8,021 bases of DNA. It comes from Candidatus Latescibacterota bacterium. GTDB lineage: Bacteria > JAAXHH01 > JABIQT01. A program made the translations under genes and the position numbers. Location of the stretch: positions 1 through 8,021 of the forward strand of contig JABIQT010000432.1 in NCBI GenBank assembly GCA_018667995.1, written 5' to 3'. Positions 1 to 6,376 of the stretch are shown piece by piece; the first letter of the stretch is position 1, and each line of letters starts with the position of its first letter. Under the pieces are notes generated by a model that had not been told where the DNA came from, did no database searches, and saw only the letters and a program-made list of their open reading frames with translations.

Positions 1-383
1 CCCGGAGCGGAAACATGTATTTCGTCCCATCCCCGGTCCCGTGGGTTCTCGTGATTCGACACATGCCACTTACCTGAAAAGGCCATCTTGTAGCCCGACT
101 CAGCCAACAGTTCTGAAAATGTAACTACATCGTCATTGAGGCCGCGATGTATGGCCGTGTGGGTATTGACGTTGTTGTAGACACCATGGCGGCTTGGATA
201 CATGCCCGTCATGAAGCTGGCACGCGAGGGACAGCAGTGTGCCGCCACTGTCAAGCAGTTGCGAAACAGGATTCCTTCCCTGGCGAACCGCTCCGTATGT
301 GGCATTTGGCAAGGATGTTCAGGGAAGCTGACCTGCGCCTGCTCCTGGTCTGTCATGTAGATGAGAATATTGGGTCGTGGCAT
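1..383 (-). CDS. Sulfatase, N-terminal part (runs off left edge)
   Basis: This is the first 127 codons of a type I sulfatase of the alkaline-phosphatase superfamily, which hydrolyses sulfate esters; the rest lies beyond base 1. The protein opens with MPRPNILIYMTDQEQ, the usual start of the fold, and Asp12 is a likely metal ligand. The sulfatase signature CCPSR is at residues 50-54, so Cys50 is the residue expected to be matured to formylglycine. The second signature, GYKMAFSGKWH, is at residues 97-107 and supplies the conserved Lys and His. No signal peptide is visible, so the enzyme is probably cytoplasmic or needs another start. The ATG at 383 is supported by AGGA at 389-392, five bases upstream. 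It follows the aminotransferase gene after 139 nt, which leaves open whether the two share a transcript. The family is secure; the substrate is not known. It could be an arylsulfatase, a choline-sulfatase-like enzyme or a glycan sulfatase. Confidence 0.93.
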   Translation of the reverse strand, partial: MPRPNILIYMTDQEQAQVSFPEHPCQMPHTERFAREGILFRNCLTVAAHCCPSRASFMTGMYPSRHGVYNNVNTHTAIHRGLNDDVVTFSELLAESGYKMAFSGKWHVSNHENPRDRGWDEIHVSAP

Positions 384-482
384 CTTTGTCCTGTTTATCC
401 GGCGGAAACTGCATATCTGGCGTGTGGGAAGACCTTGGCACGTCTACAACTTTTTGAATCCCAATGCGACACCTGAGATCCG

Positions 483-521
483 GGAATTGGCACATTTGAA
501 GTTTTGAGCATGCCGAATTCC
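483..521. repeat. Inverted repeat just past the aminotransferase stop
   Basis: GGAATTGGCA at 483-492 pairs with TGCC-G-AATTCC at 511-521. This gives ten base pairs interrupted by one bulged base at 515, around an 18-nt loop. It begins one base past the stop codon of the aminotransferase gene, the position expected for a terminator or an mRNA 3'-end stabiliser. No T-run follows it on the minus strand, so it is not a classical intrinsic terminator. It may separate the aminotransferase transcript from the sulfatase gene. Confidence 0.35.
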
Positions 522-522
522 A

Positions 523-1881
523 TCATGCGAGCCTTGCTATGACCTGATCGTTCAGAAGCTTCTTTATGGTCTCGCGGAATACAGGAAGTGTCTTTTCGAT
601 ATCTCCATCGGTGTGCGCAGCCGAAGTCACGCCACCGGTATAGGATAGGAGATCAATTCCACCCGTGAGTAAGGATTTCTGGAAGGCCCGGACCACCGGT
701 CCAGGGATCCCCTTCAGCTTTGCCGCATCGTCTGTTATCATCTGTTCACGGGTTTCTGCATGAGTGCCGGAAAATCCCTCAAGGTAAACGTGAAATGTGG
801 ATGCATCTCCATAGACATAACCCGCCGCGCCTTCATCAACCAGAATGTCGTCCATTCCCTGTCGCAATCGCGCGGCCAACCGGTCTGCGTGTTCTTGAGG
901 TTCACCCGTAGCAACTTGCCTCAGCGTGGCTATACCGGCTGCCGCGGCAAGCGGATTCGCATTGAACGTCCCGAGGTGATGAACGCGCTCATAGCGATCG
1001 TGGTGCGCGTCACCTGTGAAATCGAAGAGCGACATGATATCTGATTTTCCCACTAATGCACCACCGGGCATGCCACCCGTAACGACCTTTCCCAGTACCG
1101 ACATGTCAGGTGTTACACCGGAAAATTCCTGGTAACCGCCTGGTGCGTAACGAAATCCGCTGATTACCTCGTCATATATGAGGGGCACATTGTACGATGT
1201 GGCCAACTGCCGCAGATTCCGGTTAAATTCTATACTGAGGGGCACGGTACCCCACGAAGCACCTGAAGGCTCGAGCATTATTGCCGCAATATCCTGATCC
1301 TGCTTCAGAACCATTTCCGCCTGATCCAGGTTTGCCGGGATCAATACTATGGTGTCGAGCGAGGCCTTAGGTATGCCAGCCGAGACTGGTTGGTCAAAAG
1401 GAAGCATGGCACCCCTGCCTACACCATCGTGCCAACCGCTGAAGTGGCCCTCGAAACGGAGCACTTTCAGCCGCCCGGTAAGCGCCCTGGCCACGCGGAG
1501 CGCCAGCATAGTACCCTCAGACCCGGAGTTGACGAACCGGACGCGTTCTGCCGATGGCACCAGGGAACATATCAATTCAGCCCATTCGACTTGCATGGGA
1601 TGATCATTGCCGAAATGAAACCCACTACCTACCACTTCACGAATGGCACTTACCACTTCAGGCGGAGAATGTCCGAGAAGCAAGGCCGCATTACCCATTC
1701 CGTAGTCGAGGTATTCCTTGCCTTCGACGTCCCATTTACGGGCGCCTGCGGCTCGTTCGATATAGAGGGGAACGGGATGACCAAGTCTTAGATCATGGCC
1801 GACACCACCAGCAACAGCCTGCTTAGCGCGTTCGAATAGTTCATTCGATTTCAAACCCGATGTATTAGATCTGACCGACAT
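523..1881 (-). CDS. Class III PLP aminotransferase, glutamate-1-semialdehyde aminomutase-like
   Basis: This is a 452-residue fold-type I PLP enzyme of aminotransferase class III, in the glutamate-1-semialdehyde 2,1-aminomutase-like branch. Visible motifs are NSGSEGTMLA (118-127, cofactor phosphate binding), IYDEVISGFR (235-244, with Asp237 for the pyridine nitrogen), Lys265 in GKVVTGGMPGGALVG as the Schiff-base lysine, and TFNANPLA (305-312). The length is close to that of HemL, but true HemL normally reads SKxxGGGxPxGAxGG around the lysine, and no haem-pathway gene is nearby. A catabolic or secondary-metabolic amine/amino-acid transaminase or aminomutase is therefore more likely. The ATG at 1881 has GGAG at 1887-1890, five bases upstream. 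The gene starts 15 nt after the stop of the ceramidase-like hydrolase, so the two are almost certainly co-transcribed, and its substrate may be an amine released by that hydrolase. The family call is firm and the substrate is unknown. Confidence 0.93.
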   Translation of the reverse strand: MSVRSNTSGLKSNELFERAKQAVAGGVGHDLRLGHPVPLYIERAAGARKWDVEGKEYLDYGMGNAALLLGHSPPEVVSAIREVVGSGFHFGNDHPMQVEWAELICSLVPSAERVRFVNSGSEGTMLALRVARALTGRLKVLRFEGHFSGWHDGVGRGAMLPFDQPVSAGIPKASLDTIVLIPANLDQAEMVLKQDQDIAAIMLEPSGASWGTVPLSIEFNRNLRQLATSYNVPLIYDEVISGFRYAPGGYQEFSGVTPDMSVLGKVVTGGMPGGALVGKSDIMSLFDFTGDAHHDRYERVHHLGTFNANPLAAAAGIATLRQVATGEPQEHADRLAARLRQGMDDILVDEGAAGYVYGDASTFHVYLEGFSGTHAETREQMITDDAAKLKGIPGPVVRAFQKSLLTGGIDLLSYTGGVTSAAHTDGDIEKTLPVFRETIKKLLNDQVIARLA

Positions 1882-1896
1882 ACCGGCTCCGAATGT

Positions 1897-3333
1897 TCAT
1901 GATAGTGACTGCAGGAGAGCAACTGCCCTCTCGACGACCAATTGCTCAGATTCCGGGCGTATGGCAACGGGCAGGCTATATGCCTGGAAGAGCATGTCTG
2001 GGACACCATACCGCTCCTGCCAGTCCCAGCCGTCGGGTGGGTAATCGACGGAGCGCGGCAGATAGCAAACACATCCGTTCGAATAACCCAGTACCTGGGT
2101 ATGAGCGATTGGCGAGCGGGCCTTGACTTCCAAGCCCGTCTCGAAAAAGGACTCCGCACTGATACCCGTCAATGCAATATCATTAATCCGCAGCGCCTGT
2201 ATGGTCACGTCTATAGACTTCCGATCATTCTCTATTGCCTCTACCAGTTGATCCGACCAGTCGGCGAACCTGGTTTTGACGTTGATCTCAGATTCGCGTG
2301 CAGCCCTGTCTCTGGCCTCCCGCAAGGCGGCGTGATGCTTATCCTGATTGCTCCTTGCTTCGTCGAGAGGAGGCATATCAATATACCTGAGTGAGATCAC
2401 TTCCTCCACGGCGCCGAATGCGCCACAGGCATCACCATCCTCCGGTACCCAAGGCCACAGAGAGATGTTCGAAAGAGATCCCAGGCTAGTGCGTGAACCC
2501 CGTTTGACATGCGTGCGTATTCCAGAGGCAACCTTTACGACCTCGCCGCCCAGAATGGAACCTATACGCCGCTTGGCATCGGTACAATCGACCTCATATC
2601 CCATGCCTCCCGCCGGCATGACATTGCCGCCGCACGCCTGCAGGAAAAGGGCGGCCCCACCAAGAGATGATTCGATTACATCGCGTGCCGCACCCGGAAA
2701 ATCAGGCGAAGCCACGAACGAGCGGGGTCCTACGACCACCGTGTGACATCCATAGCTGAACAGCGTGGCTATGGGTATTCCATCCAGATCATCTACTCGG
2801 ATCACGCCCACGGAAGTATCTATCGGATGATCGGGCACCTCCCCGAGGAATACAATGCCATCTGAACCCATCTCGCGGCGATAGACTCCGATTCCACAGT
2901 CGCCCCAACCGGAACCGATCCTCGCGGGTCTCTCATTGGCATCCGCCTCTCTGGCGGCGTCCTCAATCCAATTACACAGGAGATCACGATACCCCGCCTG
3001 GATGGATAGTTGTTCCGGATCGTCCGGCACCCACTCAGGCATAGATGCAGAGCTGTGTGTATGACTGAGATTGATCAATACATGAGAGGCGGCGGTGCCT
3101 ATGGTCTGCGCGACGCGCTCTCGAAGATCATTGATCGTCTCATAGGCCAACCAACCGGTATCTGTGGCCACAATGGCGATTTTTTCACCCTCGTGGTTCA
3201 GCACTAACACAGTGGCCGAAAGATCGCTCTCAATAGCTTGAACGGTGCCCTCACGGGAACTGAATCCGAACGTTTTGACACCCAATGGGGGATTGATAAT
3301 ACGACGGGCAACGCCGGCGCACAGTGTGGACAT
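1897..3333 (-). CDS. Neutral/alkaline ceramidase-like metallohydrolase (N-terminal domain only)
   Basis: This 478-residue protein has the fold of the neutral/alkaline non-lysosomal ceramidase N-terminal family. Likely zinc ligands are His91 or His93 in LSHTHSSAS (89-97), His197 in YGCHTVVVGP (194-203), Glu394 in ISAESFFE (391-398) and Tyr424 in GCVCYLP (420-426). These match the His-His-Glu-Tyr set of neutral ceramidase. The loop that holds the catalytic Ser in true ceramidases (GDVSP) reads GGNVMP here (235-240), so that Ser is Met and the Asp is Asn. The protein is also much shorter than ceramidases (roughly 650-780 residues) and lacks their C-terminal domain. No signal peptide is seen. A zinc amidase or esterase with a different substrate is more likely than a ceramidase. 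A longer frame with a TTG start at 3375 exists, but an AGGAGG at 3346-3351 lies inside that extension and favours the ATG at 3333. The gene is flanked by the TIM-barrel gene (45 nt) and the aminotransferase (15 nt). Confidence 0.85.
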   Translation of the reverse strand: MSTLCAGVARRIINPPLGVKTFGFSSREGTVQAIESDLSATVLVLNHEGEKIAIVATDTGWLAYETINDLRERVAQTIGTAASHVLINLSHTHSSASMPEWVPDDPEQLSIQAGYRDLLCNWIEDAAREADANERPARIGSGWGDCGIGVYRREMGSDGIVFLGEVPDHPIDTSVGVIRVDDLDGIPIATLFSYGCHTVVVGPRSFVASPDFPGAARDVIESSLGGAALFLQACGGNVMPAGGMGYEVDCTDAKRRIGSILGGEVVKVASGIRTHVKRGSRTSLGSLSNISLWPWVPEDGDACGAFGAVEEVISLRYIDMPPLDEARSNQDKHHAALREARDRAARESEINVKTRFADWSDQLVEAIENDRKSIDVTIQALRINDIALTGISAESFFETGLEVKARSPIAHTQVLGYSNGCVCYLPRSVDYPPDGWDWQERYGVPDMLFQAYSLPVAIRPESEQLVVERAVALLQSLS

Positions 3334-3345
3334 TTTTCCCTGTGA

Positions 3346-3351
3346 CCTCCT
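3346..3351 (-). promoter_or_regulatory. Ribosome binding site that sets the ceramidase-like start
   Basis: A perfect AGGAGG lies 12 nt upstream of the ATG at 3333, a spacing slightly longer than usual. A weaker AGGG at 3338-3341 sits four bases from the ATG. Because the strong site lies inside the longer TTG-initiated frame, it argues that the first 14 codons of that frame are not translated. Confidence 0.7.
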
Positions 3352-3378
3352 CTGACCAGAAAGGATCAAGCCCAACGA

Positions 3379-4215
3379 TCAGATATGTGGTTCCAGCAGA
3401 TCTTTTGTGAGTATGGTCTCTGTGAGACAGTCGACCTGGTTACAGTCGAACCATGACATGTACACGTACTCTATTGAAAGGCACCCCTGGTAATCCAGTG
3501 CCTTTAGTCGATGGATGATGTCTACAAAATCTATGGTATTCTCGTCGAGACGCGTCTGGAGTTTTCCGTCTCGCGCCGGACGAATGTGGAAATGATTCGT
3601 ATAGGGCAGTAGCTGATGAATGCGGTCCATGGAAATGTATTGAAGCGTAAAGTGCGAGTAGTCAAGCGTCAACCGGGCATCGGGTGCTCGCTCAAGTAGG
3701 GCCAGCGCCCGCTCCGGTGTATCGGCAACCGAGCTCACATGAGGTTCAAATCGGACGGTTATGCCTTGTTCGCCTGCAATATTCGTAAGCATGCTCAATG
3801 CACCACCGGACGTGCTCAGATTTTCTTCCATGGACCGATCGGGGTGGTGAATTCCGGGACTGATTGTAAATCCTGGTATATTGGTCAACTTGCAAAAGGT
3901 AACAATACCTTTCAGAGACGCCATGTTCTTTAGCCGTACGGTAGGGTCGGGGGAGTTAAAACAACGCTCATCAAGAGCAGCGCCAAACTGAGGGAAGAAA
4001 TCCACGGCGTCGAGACCATACAGCTCCAGGAGTCTATTCACCTGATCGGCGTATTTCTCAGGTTCGGCCCCGACTTCATCCGGCTCCAAACTGCAGCGAC
4101 CCCGATTATGAAATCCCGCGATGTCCACACCCGTAAATCCCATGGCTCGGGCCAAGGTCAGAGTGCCTTCCAGATTCAGGTATTCGAATGAGTGGTTGCT
4201 GACAGTTAGTCGCAT
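3379..4215 (-). CDS. Sugar phosphate isomerase/epimerase-like TIM barrel
   Basis: This 278-residue protein belongs to the xylose-isomerase-like TIM-barrel (AP endonuclease 2) superfamily, which includes sugar epimerases, inosose dehydratases and hydroxypyruvate isomerases. Candidate metal ligands fall at the expected strand ends: Glu157 in RFEPHV, Asp185 and His188 in LDYSHF, His208 and His210 in NHFHIRPA, and Glu249 in LSIEYVY. The N-terminus MRLTVSNHSFEYLN is a typical first barrel strand. An in-frame ATG at 4314 would add 33 residues rich in Pro. It has no Shine-Dalgarno sequence, whereas GAGGGG at 4225-4230 sits nine bases before the ATG at 4215, so I chose 4215. The gene heads a probable operon with the ceramidase-like hydrolase (45 nt downstream) and the aminotransferase. 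Its substrate, probably a sugar, inositol or keto-acid derivative, cannot be read from the sequence. Confidence 0.86.
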   Translation of the reverse strand: MRLTVSNHSFEYLNLEGTLTLARAMGFTGVDIAGFHNRGRCSLEPDEVGAEPEKYADQVNRLLELYGLDAVDFFPQFGAALDERCFNSPDPTVRLKNMASLKGIVTFCKLTNIPGFTISPGIHHPDRSMEENLSTSGGALSMLTNIAGEQGITVRFEPHVSSVADTPERALALLERAPDARLTLDYSHFTLQYISMDRIHQLLPYTNHFHIRPARDGKLQTRLDENTIDFVDIIHRLKALDYQGCLSIEYVYMSWFDCNQVDCLTETILTKDLLEPHI

Positions 4216-4224
4216 CGATGAATT

Positions 4225-4230
4225 CCCCTC
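4225..4230 (-). promoter_or_regulatory. Ribosome binding site that sets the TIM-barrel start
   Basis: GAGGGG lies nine bases upstream of the ATG at 4215. It falls inside the longer frame that could begin at 4314, and that upstream ATG has no comparable site, so initiation at 4215 is favoured. Confidence 0.65.
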
Positions 4231-4404
4231 TGCCGGGTGCGTTAATTCAGGCACCAGATTTGTGTAGGCGCCAGGAGCCCTCGGCCATGGAAATCGGGGA
4301 GCCTGGATTGACATTATTCAACTATCAAGTCGGATCTATAGCTCACAGTTCACTTTATAGGTGGATTACACCGTGAGTGCCGCCACTGCCTATCAATGTT
4401 CCCA

Positions 4405-5229
4405 CTACCGAGCTATGGGGTCATAGTCCAAATCAAACCTTGGAGTGGCATATGGAAGATGTGTCTTACCCCGAGCGAGGATCTGCTGCTCATTGCCGCC
4501 GTGCCACTCTGTAAAGGATCGTGCATTTGAGTAATGGCTGACGAAAGCGCGCCTGAACCTTTCAGAACGGTTCTTGGTAGACCGATGCTTTATATGTCCT
4601 CCAAAGAACACGACATCTCCTGCATTGGCTATAACGGGCACCTCAAGTGACCGGTCTACATCGATGATCTCCGTCAAACCTTCCTGGTGTTCATCCGTAT
4701 CGCTGGGTGCCTGTACATCAAGTGTGATTGGTTCATATTGGGAGCCGGGTTGCATGTACACGCAGCCGTTCTCTTCGTCGACGTCGTCCAGGGCAATCCA
4801 AGCACCACACAAGTGATCGGGCCAGGTTTTGATGTAATAGGAGTCTTGGTGATATCCCTGCCCTGGTTGCCCCGGTCCTTTGATGAACAGCATGGTCTGC
4901 ATTGCCATTACATCCGGCCCTATAAGTACCTCGAGGATATCCAATATTCGCGGATGAAGCAAATACCGCTCGTGTAGCTCATCCTTGTGATGCAGCATAT
5001 GAATACGCAAATGTCGGGCGAGTATTTCCTCGTGAGACAAGTCGGGAGGCGGTGGTTCTATACCCTCTATTGGCTGCCGGCCTGACAGGATATCATCGGT
5101 GTGGCGATTAATCTCACTTACTTCGTCAGCAGAGATCAGTTGCTCGACCTTCAGGAATCCATCTTCCGAGAACGCCTTAACTTGTTCGACGGAAACATTA
5201 TAGTGATCGGTTACAGGCTTAGTGAGCAT
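4405..5229 (-). CDS. Phytanoyl-CoA dioxygenase (PhyH) family Fe(II)/2-oxoglutarate oxygenase
   Basis: This 274-residue cytoplasmic protein is a PhyH-family non-haem iron oxygenase. Such enzymes couple decarboxylation of 2-oxoglutarate to hydroxylation (or sometimes halogenation) of a small molecule. The iron ligands are visible: His127 and Asp129 in GYHQDSYY (125-132), where the carboxylate shows a hydroxylase rather than a halogenase, and the distal His215 in IKHRSTKN. Arg residues at 224-227 (RFRR) are candidates for binding the 2-oxoglutarate carboxylate. The strand AWIALDDVDEENGCVYMQPGS (143-163) is typical of the family. The ATG at 5229 has AGGAG at 5238-5242, eight bases upstream. It stands between gaps of 179 and 189 nt and may be transcribed alone from the promoter at 5308-5336, possibly reading on into the TIM-barrel operon. 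The substrate is unknown; bacterial members act on many compounds, so it should not be called a phytanoyl-CoA hydroxylase. Confidence 0.93.
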   Translation of the reverse strand: MLTKPVTDHYNVSVEQVKAFSEDGFLKVEQLISADEVSEINRHTDDILSGRQPIEGIEPPPPDLSHEEILARHLRIHMLHHKDELHERYLLHPRILDILEVLIGPDVMAMQTMLFIKGPGQPGQGYHQDSYYIKTWPDHLCGAWIALDDVDEENGCVYMQPGSQYEPITLDVQAPSDTDEHQEGLTEIIDVDRSLEVPVIANAGDVVFFGGHIKHRSTKNRSERFRRAFVSHYSNARSFTEWHGGNEQQILARGKTHLPYATPRFDLDYDPIAR

Positions 5230-5307
5230 CGAATTCGCTCCTGTTGCGATATGTTTCGTGTTGTTTTCTGGGGAGGAACGCCGCCTTCGGGTATGTTTTC
5301 TACTTCG

Positions 5308-5336
5308 ATATTACCCGCCCAACAGCTTCAGGACAA
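5308..5336 (-). promoter_or_regulatory. Possible sigma70-type promoter for the PhyH-family gene
   Basis: On the minus strand, TTGTCC (5336-5331) and TAATAT (5313-5308) are separated by exactly 17 nt. Each box matches the consensus at four of six positions. Transcription would begin near base 5301, leaving a leader of about 70 nt before the ATG at 5229. It is placed well inside the 179-nt gap after the kinase gene. Matches of this strength also occur by chance, so this is a candidate only. Confidence 0.4.
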
Positions 5337-5408
5337 GCAATAAAGTAAGCAACATTGCGCACGTTGGTCGGCCATCTTCGTAGAATAAGGATTCACAGAT
5401 CTGTAGCC

Positions 5409-6338
5409 TCATTCGGCCTCTCCACGATCCTTCTGCAGTTCCCTGAAGCGCCCCACTTCCTTCAGTCCGGCCAGTGTACAATTTACACCCGCCGACCAGC
5501 TCCCAAGGCGCGTGGCGCTGACCGCATCTTCGGAAACGAGGTAGTCCGTCAGAAAGCCAGCCGCAAAGGCGTCACCGCAACCTGTTGTATCAATCATCTC
5601 CTCCACCGGTTCCGGCTGAGTGACCAGCACACCAGAACCATGGGAATCCTGATACACAGTTACTGAGCCATCCCTTCCCCTCGTAGCAATGAATACCTTC
5701 GGCCCCAACGCAAGGATCTCTTTCCCCAGTTCAACAAAATCACGATCGTGCTTCAATGGCGCAGCCGACAGAAGACGGGCCTCTATCTCATTCATCTGTA
5801 CCACATCAACTTGGCGCAGCCAATCCGTCCAGTTTTCCGGGCGCCTATGGTATCGGTACCCATGGTCGTCTATACCCAGGCAGAGGTTATGCACGTCCAG
5901 ATACACCAATCCTGCAGAGCGAGCTCTAATTTGGGATAGGACATCGCAGCTAATATCATCGCCGATTATGAAATTGACCAGGAAAGCGTCGCTGGACAGG
6001 TAGGGCTCGATCTGTGATATGGAAATCGGTGTTATGTGGTTCGTCAACTGCTCGATCTTTTCGAGGGATCCATCATATTTGATGGTGTTCCTACTGGTGC
6101 CTTCAGGGGATAGGGCGATACCGGATATATCAACGTTAGGATACGGATCCACCATACGCTGCATCATTTCATAGCAGTCCGCACCGATCCGGGAAATGGG
6201 CTGTATGGTAACAGACTCGTCAACAAGATTCGCGAGCACAGCGGTATTGTACAGGATTCCGCCGAGATCCTGAAGCTCTTCACCACTTGCCAGGGTTATC
6301 GTATCATGGTTTATGATACCCACGATGGCTATCTTCAT
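5409..6338 (-). CDS. PfkB-family carbohydrate/nucleoside kinase
   Basis: This 309-residue ribokinase-fold enzyme transfers phosphate from ATP to a sugar or nucleoside. The C-terminal PfkB signature DTTGCGDAFAAGF is at 250-262 and contains the anion hole and the catalytic base Asp256. MNEIEA (182-187) is the conserved Asn-Glu motif, ATRGRDGS (218-225) precedes the nucleotide site, and the N-terminal substrate-binding Gly-Gly is at 26-27 in LGGILYNTA. That N-terminal motif departs from the usual GGAxxN form, so substrate preference cannot be taken from well-studied ribokinases, fructokinases or HldE. AGGAAG at 6351-6356 lies 12 nt before the ATG, a rather long spacing. The gene follows the GT9 glycosyltransferase by 38 nt, so the two probably share a transcript. 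This could mean a role in supplying an activated sugar, but that is inference from position only. Confidence 0.92.
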   Translation of the reverse strand: MKIAIVGIINHDTITLASGEELQDLGGILYNTAVLANLVDESVTIQPISRIGADCYEMMQRMVDPYPNVDISGIALSPEGTSRNTIKYDGSLEKIEQLTNHITPISISQIEPYLSSDAFLVNFIIGDDISCDVLSQIRARSAGLVYLDVHNLCLGIDDHGYRYHRRPENWTDWLRQVDVVQMNEIEARLLSAAPLKHDRDFVELGKEILALGPKVFIATRGRDGSVTVYQDSHGSGVLVTQPEPVEEMIDTTGCGDAFAAGFLTDYLVSEDAVSATRLGSWSAGVNCTLAGLKEVGRFRELQKDRGEAE

Positions 6339-6376
6339 CTGGAATTTTCGCTTCCTGGAACTGGTGCGAACTCATG

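Noticed and set aside
147-476. Plus-strand open frame of 109 codons
   Set aside because: It overlaps the minus-strand sulfatase, which carries clear family signatures. The plus-strand protein has no recognisable motif.
1390-1791. Plus-strand open frame of 133 codons, with several others at 720-1044 and 1349-1826
   Set aside because: All lie inside the aminotransferase gene in antisense, have no ribosome binding site and have low-complexity or motif-free products.
523-1881. Calling the aminotransferase HemL
   Set aside because: The lysine region differs from typical HemL and no tetrapyrrole gene is nearby, so only the wider family is supported.
1851-2159. Minus-strand 102-codon frame bridging two genes
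   Set aside because: It is an alternative frame over the end of the ceramidase-like gene and the start of the aminotransferase, both of which are well supported; its product has no motif.
1942-2746. Plus-strand open frames of 150 and 132 codons
   Set aside because: They are antisense to the ceramidase-like gene, whose conserved motifs run through the whole interval.
3334-3375. TTG start at 3375 giving a 492-residue ceramidase-like protein
   Set aside because: The AGGAGG site at 3346-3351 lies within this extension, and the family's conserved sequence begins only after the ATG at 3333.
4216-4404. Promoter for the TIM-barrel operon in the 189-nt gap
   Set aside because: TATAAA- and TATAGA-like boxes are present on the minus strand, but none has a -35 match at a suitable distance. 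No clear hairpin or terminator is seen either.
5395-5404. Perfect 10-bp palindrome ACAGATCTGT just past the kinase stop
   Set aside because: It has no loop and no T-run, and a single 10-bp palindrome is weak evidence for an operator or terminator.
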